Positions 25,783 to 33,256 of a DNA stretch of 64,000 nucleotides are shown here, one piece after another. The stretch's first letter is position 1. Each line of letters begins with the position of its first letter. The notes beneath the pieces were generated by a model. The model was not told the origin of the DNA and did not search any database. It saw nothing but the letters and a program-made list of their open reading frames with translations. The DNA comes from Streptomyces sp. TRM68416. GTDB lineage: Bacteria; Actinomycetota; Actinomycetes; Streptomycetales; Streptomycetaceae. The stretch is taken from NCBI RefSeq assembly GCF_014596915.1, contig NZ_JACVWU010000015.1:124001-188000 (forward strand). Direction: 5' to 3'. The position numbers were made by a program, and so were the translations under genes.

Positions 25783-25973
25783 TGGGCGTGCGCGCGGACG
25801 CTGTCGGAGCGCATGTGAACCTCCGGCCACAGAGCGCACTCCAGTCACCCCGGTCCACACGCGCATCCTTGATTGATCGTCAAATCTCTTCAGAAGCCGT
25901 GGAGTTCACGTATACGCCGCTCCGACCGCACCGTCGCACGACGAGCGCGCCGGAAGTCACCGTGCGCAAGTAC

Positions 25974-26023
25974 TTGGCAAGCACCCCGGATCGCGCTTAG
26001 CTTTGGTCCACTTCGTTGACGAA
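25974..26023 (+). promoter_or_regulatory. Predicted promoter and operator of the xylose-isomerase-like operon
   Basis: TTGGCA (25974-25979) and TAGCTT (25998-26003) are 18 bases apart. Just after the expected start point lies TTCGTTGACGAA (26012-26023), a perfect 5-bp inverted repeat with a 2-nt centre, well placed for a repressor. The ribosome-binding site AGGAGC precedes the TTG at 26041. Which regulator binds is unknown. Confidence 0.45.
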
Positions 26024-26040
26024 TTGATCAGGAGCTAGCC

Positions 26041-27189
26041 TTGACCAGTTTGCAGCCCACCCCCGAGGACAAGTTCGCCTTCGGCCTGTGGACCGTCGGC
26101 TGGCGCGAGCGGGACCCGTTCGGGGAGGCCACCCGCGCGCCCCTGGATCCGGTCCGCACGGTGCACAAGCTGGCCGAACTCGGCGCCTGGGGCGTGACCT
26201 TCCACGACGACGACCTGCTCGCCGTCGAGTCGAACCGCGACACGGCGATCGCGGCGTTCCGCAAGGCGCTGGACGAGACCGGCCTGGTGGTGCCCACGGC
26301 CACGACCGACCTGTTCAAGGACCCCGTCTTCAAGGACGGCGCCTTCACCTCGAACGACCGGGACGTGCGCCGTCACGCGATCCGCAAGGTGATGCGCAAC
26401 ATCGACCTGGCGGCCGAACTCGGCGCCCGGACCTACGTGTTCTGGGGCGGCCGGGAGGGCGCGGAGAGCGACGCGGCCAAGGACGTGCGCGTGGCGCTCG
26501 ACCGTTTCCGCGAGGCCATCGACTTCCTCGCCGGATACGTCAAGGAGCAGGGATACGGGCTGCGCTTCGCGCTGGAACCCAAGCCGAACGAGCCGCGCGG
26601 CGACATCCTGCTCCCGACCATCGGCCACGCACTCGGCTTCATCTCCACTCTGGAGCACGCCGACATGGTGGGCCTCAACCCGGAGGTGGGGCACGAGCAG
26701 ATGGCGGGGCTCAACTTCGTCCACGGCATCGCGCAGGCGCTGTGGCAGGGCAAGCTCTTCCACATCGACCTCAACGGCCAGCACGGCTCGCGCTACGACC
26801 AGGACCTGGTCTTCGGTCACGGCGACACGAAGAGCGCGTTCTTCCTCGTCGACCTGCTGGAGAACAGCGGCTGGGACGGCCCGCGCCACTTCGACTACAA
26901 GCCCGGGCGCACCGAGGACGCCGACGACGTGTGGGTCTCCGCCGAGGCGAACATGCGCACCTACCTGATCCTCAAGGAGCGCGCCGCGGCCTTCCGCGCC
27001 GACCCCGACGTCCAGGAGGCCATGCGGGCCTGCCGGATCGACGAACTCGCGGTGCCCAGCATCGCGGAGGGCGAGAGTTACGAATCGCTGCGCGAGGAGG
27101 AGATCGACCTCGACGCCGCCCGCGCCCGCGGCTACCACTACTCCCGCCTCAACCAGCTCGCGCTCGAGCACATGCTCGGCAAGCGCTGA
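26041..27189 (+). CDS. Xylose isomerase-family protein (XylA paralogue)
   Basis: A 382-residue protein similar along its full length to class I xylose isomerases, which interconvert aldoses and ketoses with two metal ions. The segments FGLWTVGWRERDPFGEATR, VTFHDDDL, EPKPNEPRGDILLPT, NPEVGHEQMAGLN and HIDLNGQHG, with the metal-ligand Glu, Asp and His residues, are kept. The start is TTG after AGGAGC. No xylulose kinase or xylose transporter is adjacent; instead it heads a block with an exporter, a TIM-barrel/GH3 fusion and a Gfo/Idh enzyme. It may therefore isomerise a pathway sugar rather than xylose. Confidence 0.88.
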   Translation: MTSLQPTPEDKFAFGLWTVGWRERDPFGEATRAPLDPVRTVHKLAELGAWGVTFHDDDLLAVESNRDTAIAAFRKALDETGLVVPTATTDLFKDPVFKDGAFTSNDRDVRRHAIRKVMRNIDLAAELGARTYVFWGGREGAESDAAKDVRVALDRFREAIDFLAGYVKEQGYGLRFALEPKPNEPRGDILLPTIGHALGFISTLEHADMVGLNPEVGHEQMAGLNFVHGIAQALWQGKLFHIDLNGQHGSRYDQDLVFGHGDTKSAFFLVDLLENSGWDGPRHFDYKPGRTEDADDVWVSAEANMRTYLILKERAAAFRADPDVQEAMRACRIDELAVPSIAEGESYESLREEEIDLDAARARGYHYSRLNQLALEHMLGKR

Positions 27190-27231
27190 CACCGCTCGAC
27201 CGCGGGGTTCCCGAGTGCGGAGGGGGAGGTC

Positions 27232-28725
27232 ATGAGTGGGACGGCAGAGGCGTCCGGAGTCTCCCTCCACGACGACCGGCCGGGAGCCTCGCAGGTGCCC
27301 AAGGGCGCCTGGGCCGTACTGTTCACCCTGCTCGTCGCGTCGATGATGGACATGCTCGACGCGACGGCGATGGGCGTCGCGGCGCCGGCGATCAAGCTGG
27401 AACTCGGCGCGTCCGACGCGCAGTTCCAGTGGATCAACATCGGCTATCTGCTGTCGTTCTCGGTACTGCTGCTGGCCGGCGGCCGCCTCGGCGACATCCT
27501 CGGCCGCCGCCAGGTGTTCCTGACCGGGCTGGCCGGGTTCACGGTGACGTCGGTGGCGTGCGCGGCCGCCCAGAGCCCGGGGGAGCTGATCGGCGCCCGG
27601 CTCCTCCAGGGCTGCACGGCGGCGTTGATGATCCCGCAGTGCGTCAGCATGATTCGCGAGAGCTTCGGCCAGGAGCACAGTGCGAAGGCGTTCGGGATCT
27701 TCGCGCCCTTCATCAGCCTGTCCTCCGCGCTCGGCCCGATCCTCGGCGGCGCGCTGATCGACTACGCGTCGTGGCGGTGGGTGTTCCTCGTCAACCCGCC
27801 CGTCTGCGTCGCCGTCTTCCTCGTCTCGCTGCGGGTGCTGCCCAAGGTGCCGCCCCGGAGTGACAGGCCCGGGCTCGACGTCGTCGGCATGATCCTGTGC
27901 TCCCTCGCCGCCGGGCTGGTCGTCTACCCGATCATCCAGGGGCGGGAGTACGACTGGGCCTGGTGGACCTTCGCGATGATGCTCGCCGGAGCGGTGGTGC
28001 TGGCGGTGTTCGCGCTCCACGCGCGCTCCCGGCGCAGGAGGTCGCTCGACGCCTTCGTCGAGGTCTCCCTCTTCCGCAAGCGCTCCTTCTCCGGCGGCAC
28101 GCTGACCGTCTTCCTGTTCTTCGGCGCCTGCTCGGGAGCGTTCATCGTCAGCCCGCTGTTGCTGCAGCTCTACATCGGGTGGTCGCCGTTGCACGTCGGT
28201 CTGACGGGCGCCTGGTGGTCCCTGGGCACCATGTCCGCGATGGTGGCCGCGCCCCTCCTGGCGCGATGGCTGGGACCGCGCCAGGTGCTGCAGGCCGGCG
28301 TGCTGACGCAGGCGGTGGGCATGGTCCTCACCGCGCTGACCGTCGCCCTCAACGCCCGGGAAACCACCCACCCCGGCCCCCATGGACCACTCCTGGACAC
28401 GGGGCTGACCAGCTTCAACCTGGCGCCGGCGCTGATCGTCTCCGGTATCGGCACCGGCCTGTTCTTCGTGCCCTTCCTGCCCCTGGTCCTCGCGGCCGTG
28501 GAGGACCGCGAACTCGGCCTGGCCAACGGGGCGATCAACTCCCTCCAGCAACTGGGCGGCGCGGTGGCGGCGGCCGTCTTCTCGACCGTGATCTTCAACG
28601 AGGTCGGGAAAGGGGCGTCGCCGTACTTCGCCGCCACGCTCGCCTACGGGCTCTGCGCCTGCCTGCTGGTGGTCACCTGGGCGGCCTCCTTCACTCTCGG
28701 GAAGAGCACCGCCCCCCACGACTGA
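27232..28725 (+). CDS. MFS exporter, DHA2 (14-TM) type
   Basis: A 497-residue major facilitator with about 14 hydrophobic segments. It has the early ML-DATAMGVAAPAI motif of drug:H+ antiporters, and GGRLGDILGRR (motif A) in the first cytoplasmic loop. DHA2 proteins export antibiotics, dyes or other small molecules across the inner membrane. The ATG follows GGAGGGGGAGG. Its place between sugar-modifying genes suggests it exports the product of this cluster and may give self-resistance; this is inference. Confidence 0.92.
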   Translation: MSGTAEASGVSLHDDRPGASQVPKGAWAVLFTLLVASMMDMLDATAMGVAAPAIKLELGASDAQFQWINIGYLLSFSVLLLAGGRLGDILGRRQVFLTGLAGFTVTSVACAAAQSPGELIGARLLQGCTAALMIPQCVSMIRESFGQEHSAKAFGIFAPFISLSSALGPILGGALIDYASWRWVFLVNPPVCVAVFLVSLRVLPKVPPRSDRPGLDVVGMILCSLAAGLVVYPIIQGREYDWAWWTFAMMLAGAVVLAVFALHARSRRRRSLDAFVEVSLFRKRSFSGGTLTVFLFFGACSGAFIVSPLLLQLYIGWSPLHVGLTGAWWSLGTMSAMVAAPLLARWLGPRQVLQAGVLTQAVGMVLTALTVALNARETTHPGPHGPLLDTGLTSFNLAPALIVSGIGTGLFFVPFLPLVLAAVEDRELGLANGAINSLQQLGGAVAAAVFSTVIFNEVGKGASPYFAATLAYGLCACLLVVTWAASFTLGKSTAPHD

Positions 28726-28749
28726 CGCCGACCCGGAAAGGTACCGACG

Positions 28750-31700
28750 ATGCCGACGCCCCCCGCGGTCAACCTGTGGACCGTCCGCGACGAGCTGGCC
28801 GCCGACCGCGACGGCACCCTCGGGCGGCTGGCCGCACTCGGCTACGGCGCCGTCGAGCCGTTCGAGGCCACCGACGACCCGGCCGGCCTGCGCGCTGTCG
28901 CGGACGACCTGGGCATGACCGTCTGCAGCACCCACTCCCACCGGCTCCTCGACCGAGAGCCGGAGCCGGTCTTCGAGGCGGCACTCACCCTGGGCACCGG
29001 CCTGCTGATCGTGCCGTGGGGGCTCCCCGAGGCCGCCTTCGCCGATCACGAGGCTCTCCGGCGGACCGCCGACACGCTCAACTCCCTCGCCGAGAGGGCG
29101 GCCGCCCACGGCCTCCGGCTCGGCTACCACAACTACTGGTGGGAGTTCGAGTGCCGAATCGACGGCCGGCACGCCCTGGAGGCGCTCGCCGACCTCCTGG
29201 TTCCCGGCTTCTTCTTCGAGATCGACACCTACTGGGCCGCCCTCGGCGGCGCCGACGTACCCGCTCTGCTCACCCGGCTCGGCGACCGCGTGCCGGCCGT
29301 GCACCTCAAGGACGGGCCGATCGCCAAAGGCGCCCCGCACACCGCGCTCGGACGCGGGGAGATGCCGACCGGGGGGATCCTGGCCGCGGCCCCCGGGGCC
29401 CTGCGCATCGTCGAACTCCAGACCTGTGCAGGGGACGTGTTCGACGCGCTCGCGGAGAGCGCCGTGTACCTCGGCCCGGACACCGCGGGGCCCCCGCACG
29501 GCGGGACCGGACCCGGCCCGTTCGGGGACCCGGCCGACCTCGGCGTCCCTGCCTCCGCCCGCACGGTCCCCGGTGCTCCGCCGGCCCACACCACAGCCGC
29601 TCAGCCGCAAGGACGGAGAACAACCGTGCCCGAACCGCTCCGGGACCGCGCAGCACAACCCCTGGCCGATCAGCGCTGGCGGGATTCCTCACTGCCCGTG
29701 GCCGACCGGGTGGCCGATCTGCTGGGCCGGATGACCGTCGAGGAGAAGGTCGGGCAGCTCGGCGCGTACTGGGTGGCGCCGATGCGCCCCGGGGAGCCGG
29801 TGCTCGCGGTGCCGGAGGGGGCCACCGACCCGCTGCCGCCGCAGCTCGGTGAGGCGGCGTCCGTCGGCCTGGGACAGCTCACCCGGGTCTACGGCACCGA
29901 GCCCGTCCTCCCGGCGCAGGGGCTGGAGCGGCTGCGCCTCCTGCAGAACACCGTGATCGAGGCGAACTGGTTCCGCATCCCCGCGCTGGTGCACGAGGAG
30001 TGCCTCACGGGCCTCCTCTCCTGGACCGCCACCGTCTTCCCCACGCCCCTCGCGTGGGGCGCCTCGTTCGACCCCGACCTGGTGGAGGAGATGGCCACCG
30101 CGATCGGCGGCGTACTGCGCTCCATCGGCGCCCAGGTGGGCCTGGCACCCGTCCTCGACGTCACCCGGGACTACCGCTTCGGCCGCACCGAGGAGACGAT
30201 CGGCGACGACCCGTATCTCGTCGGCATCATCGGCTCCGCCTACGCCCGCGGGCTGGAGAGCACCGGGACCGTGGCCACGCTCAAGCACTTCGCCGGATAC
30301 TCGGCCGCCGCCGCCGGACGGAACATGGCTCCCGTCACCTGCGGGCCCCGCGAGTTCGCCGACGTGATCCTGGAACCGTTCGTGGCCGGTGTGCGGCTGG
30401 GCGGGGCCCGGTCCGTGATGGTCGCCCAGAACGACGTCGACGGCGTCCCGGCCACCGCGGACCGGCGTCTGCTCACCGACCTGCTCCGCGACGAGCTGGG
30501 CTTCACCGGTGTGGTCCAGGCCGACTACTTCGGCATCTGGAACCTCAAGCACGAGCACGGCGTGGCCGCCGGACGCGGGGACGCCGCCGCGCTGGCTCTG
30601 GAGGCCGGCGTCGACATGGAACTGCCCACCATCCACTGCTACGGCCCTCCGCTGATCGAGAAGGTGCGCGAGGGGCTGGTCGCCGAGGAGCTGGTGGACC
30701 GGGCGGCGTCCCGGGTCCTCGCGCTCAAGTGCGAACTGGGCATGCTGGACGCGACCTGGAAGGACGAGTTCGACGCTCTCCCCGCCCCGGAGCCCGGCGA
30801 CCTGGACCCGCCCGAGCACCGGGCGCTGGCACGCCGACTCGCCGAGGAGTCCGTGGTGCTGCTCGCCAACGACGGCGTCCTCCCCCTGCGCGAGCGCCGC
30901 ACCGTCGCCCTGGTCGGACCGCTGGTGGAGCAGCCGGAGGCCCTGCTCGGCTGTTATGCCTTCGCCAATCACAACTCCCTCGACTTCCTCGACGAGATGT
31001 CGGCGCGCGCGGGACTGGAAACGGGGGTGCGGATCCAGACCCTCGGCGACGCCCTGGCCGAGGAACTGCCCGACGCGAAGATCCAGGTGACGGCGGCCGG
31101 CGTGGCCGGGGTCCACGGTGACGAGGACATCGCCGCCGCCGTGTCCGCGGCGCGCGACGCGGACGTGTGCGTCCTGACGCTCGGCGATCGCGCGGGCCTG
31201 TTCGGCATCGACGGGCGCACCTCCGGCGAGGGCTGCGACGCCGGAACCGTGGCTCTGCCCGGCCGCCAGGCCGCACTCGCGAAGGCGGTGCTGGACACCG
31301 GGACACCCACCGTCCTGCTGGTGATCTCCGGCCGGCCCTACGCCCTGGGGGGCCTGGCGGAGCGGGCGGCGGCCGTCATGCAGGCGTTCTTCCCCGGCGA
31401 GGAGGGGGCCGGTGCCGTCGCCGGCATCCTGTCCGGCCGGGTGGAGCCGTCCGGACGGCTCCCGGTCAGCGTCCCCCGCCACGCGGGCGGCCACGAGGGA
31501 ACCTACCTGCACGCGAGGACCGCCGGTCCCACCATGGTGAGCGCCCTCGACCCCACACCGCTGTATCCGTTCGGGCACGGGCTCACCTGGACCACCTTCG
31601 GGTACTCCGGCCTCGACCTGGACTCCGAGGTGATCCCGTCCGACGGCACCGTGCGGATCGGCGTCACCGTGCGCAACGACGGTGAACGGGCCGGCACCGA

Positions 31701-32010
31701 GGTGGTGCAGCTCTATCTGTCCGACCCGGTCGCCTCCACGGTGCGTCCCGTCCGCCGCCTCGCCGGATGGGCCAGGGTGCGGCTGGAGCCGGCCCGGTCG
31801 GCCCGCGTCGAGTTCGCTGTCCACGCCGACCGGGTCTCCTTCACCGGGAAGGACCTCCGGCGCGTCGTGGAGCCCGGAGAGATCGGTGTGGAGGTCGGCC
31901 GGTCCTGCACCGACCTGCCGCTGCGCGGTTCGTACCGGATCGAGGGCCCGGAACGGGTGCTCGGGACGGACCGGGTGCTCACGGTGCCGGTGACCGTGCG
32001 GCCGCTGTAG
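28750..32010 (+). CDS. Sugar-phosphate isomerase/epimerase-like TIM barrel fused in frame to a GH3 beta-glucosidase
   Basis: One uninterrupted frame of 1086 residues. Residues about 1-250 are a xylose isomerase-like TIM barrel (YHNYWWEFE, FEIDTYW, PAVHLKDGP). Residues about 250-292 are a Pro/Gly/Thr-rich stretch that reads like translated spacer. From about 293 on it is a GH3 glycosidase with nucleophile Asp592 in GVVQADYFG, a GH3 C-terminal domain and a fibronectin III-like end. A GTG at 29626 with GGAG 7 nt upstream would yield a normal 794-residue GH3 enzyme. So this may be two ancestral genes joined by loss of a stop, with the GH3 part possibly also made separately. There is no signal peptide, so the enzyme is intracellular. 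Confidence 0.85.
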   Translation: MPTPPAVNLWTVRDELAADRDGTLGRLAALGYGAVEPFEATDDPAGLRAVADDLGMTVCSTHSHRLLDREPEPVFEAALTLGTGLLIVPWGLPEAAFADHEALRRTADTLNSLAERAAAHGLRLGYHNYWWEFECRIDGRHALEALADLLVPGFFFEIDTYWAALGGADVPALLTRLGDRVPAVHLKDGPIAKGAPHTALGRGEMPTGGILAAAPGALRIVELQTCAGDVFDALAESAVYLGPDTAGPPHGGTGPGPFGDPADLGVPASARTVPGAPPAHTTAAQPQGRRTTVPEPLRDRAAQPLADQRWRDSSLPVADRVADLLGRMTVEEKVGQLGAYWVAPMRPGEPVLAVPEGATDPLPPQLGEAASVGLGQLTRVYGTEPVLPAQGLERLRLLQNTVIEANWFRIPALVHEECLTGLLSWTATVFPTPLAWGASFDPDLVEEMATAIGGVLRSIGAQVGLAPVLDVTRDYRFGRTEETIGDDPYLVGIIGSAYARGLESTGTVATLKHFAGYSAAAAGRNMAPVTCGPREFADVILEPFVAGVRLGGARSVMVAQNDVDGVPATADRRLLTDLLRDELGFTGVVQADYFGIWNLKHEHGVAAGRGDAAALALEAGVDMELPTIHCYGPPLIEKVREGLVAEELVDRAASRVLALKCELGMLDATWKDEFDALPAPEPGDLDPPEHRALARRLAEESVVLLANDGVLPLRERRTVALVGPLVEQPEALLGCYAFANHNSLDFLDEMSARAGLETGVRIQTLGDALAEELPDAKIQVTAAGVAGVHGDEDIAAAVSAARDADVCVLTLGDRAGLFGIDGRTSGEGCDAGTVALPGRQAALAKAVLDTGTPTVLLVISGRPYALGGLAERAAAVMQAFFPGEEGAGAVAGILSGRVEPSGRLPVSVPRHAGGHEGTYLHARTAGPTMVSALDPTPLYPFGHGLTWTTFGYSGLDLDSEVIPSDGTVRIGVTVRNDGERAGTEVVQLYLSDPVASTVRPVRRLAGWARVRLEPARSARVEFAVHADRVSFTGKDLRRVVEPGEIGVEVGRSCTDLPLRGSYRIEGPERVLGTDRVLTVPVTVRPL

Positions 32011-32135
32011 GCGGACGCTGCCGCAGACATCGCGTACACCCGCAGGCACCCGTCCGGGCCACGGTCGGCGGCCGGCCGGAGTGCTGCGTCCCGGCCCACC
32101 GCCGACCGTTCCCCCGACGACGGAGGTACCGCACT

Positions 32136-33188
32136 GTGCGATGGGGCATTCTCTCGACCGGCGCCATGGCCGCCGCCTTCGCTCAGGAGCTGGCGCCGCT
32201 GCCCGACGCGGAACTGCTCGCGGTCGGGTCGCGCGCGCAGGCGTCGGCGCGGCGGTTCGCCGAGCGGCACGACGTCTCCCGGGCCTACGGCAGTTGGGCC
32301 GGGCTCGCCGCGGACCCGGACATCGACGTCGTGTACGTCGCGACCCCGCACGCGGCGCATCACCCGGCCGTCCGGCTGTGCCTGGACGCGGGGAAGCACG
32401 TCCTGTGCGAGAAGCCCTTCACCCTCAACGCGGCCGAGGCCGGGCAGTTGGTGGCGACCGCCCGGGCCCGCGGTCTGTTCCTGATGGAGGCCATGTGGAC
32501 GTACTGCCTGCCGGCCGTTCGCAAGATCGCCGCACTCGTCCGCGCGGGCGCGATCGGTGAGGTGCGGTGTGTACAGGCCGACCTGGGGTTCGTCGCCCCT
32601 TCCGACCCCGGGCACCGGTTGCGCGACCCACGAGCGGGTGGGGGCGCCCTGCTGGACGTGGGCGTCTACCCGGTCGCGCTCGCCCACCTGATCCTGGGCG
32701 CCCCCGACCACGTCGAGGCGTGGGCCGGCCTCACGCCGGAGGGCGTCGACGAGACGACCGGTGCGCTACTGGGGTACGACAGTGGGGCGGTCGCCACGCT
32801 CACCTGCTCGATCGGGGCCGAGAACGCGGGGGCCGCGTCGATCTCCGGTACGCAGGGACGCATTGATCTCCCCCGCGGCTTCTTCGCCGCCGACGGCTTC
32901 ACCCTGCACCGCCGCGGCACCGGCCCCGAGACGTTCCGGTGCCCCGTCTCCCCGGGGCTCGGGTACCACTTCGAGGCCGCCGAGGTCATGCGCTGCCTGC
33001 GGGCCGGGCTGACCGAGTCGCCGCTCGTGCCGTTGGACGGCACCTTGGCCGTGATGGCCACGCTGGACGCGATCCGCGCGCGAGCCGGGGTCCGCTATCC
33101 GGGCGAGGCCTCGCCGGGCGAGCGCCGTCTCGTCCCTGACACGGTCGGCGGGGCTCTGGGGCGAGGCGACGAGCCTTTCCCGAGCTGA
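32136..33188 (+). CDS. Gfo/Idh/MocA-family oxidoreductase
   Basis: A 350-residue dehydrogenase with the N-terminal MRWGILSTGAMAAAFAQEL Rossmann motif, CEKPF (catalytic Lys) and GGGALLDVGVYPV. It is closest in style to the trans-dihydrodiol/D-xylose dehydrogenase branch. The GTG start follows GGAGG with 9 nt spacing. It is the last gene of the plus-strand block after the TIM/GH3 fusion (125-base gap). The likely role is oxidation or reduction of a sugar released by, or fed to, the glycosidase. Confidence 0.9.
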   Translation: MRWGILSTGAMAAAFAQELAPLPDAELLAVGSRAQASARRFAERHDVSRAYGSWAGLAADPDIDVVYVATPHAAHHPAVRLCLDAGKHVLCEKPFTLNAAEAGQLVATARARGLFLMEAMWTYCLPAVRKIAALVRAGAIGEVRCVQADLGFVAPSDPGHRLRDPRAGGGALLDVGVYPVALAHLILGAPDHVEAWAGLTPEGVDETTGALLGYDSGAVATLTCSIGAENAGAASISGTQGRIDLPRGFFAADGFTLHRRGTGPETFRCPVSPGLGYHFEAAEVMRCLRAGLTESPLVPLDGTLAVMATLDAIRARAGVRYPGEASPGERRLVPDTVGGALGRGDEPFPS

Positions 33189-33256
33189 TGCCGGTGGCGC
33201 CGGGTCGGTGACCGCGGGCGGCCCGGACCCGCCGTCACCGGGGACGCCGGGTGCCG

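Noticed and set aside
26035..29658. A 1207-residue minus-strand frame
   Set aside because: It is antisense to the XylA-like, MFS and TIM/GH3 genes, whose motifs are clear.
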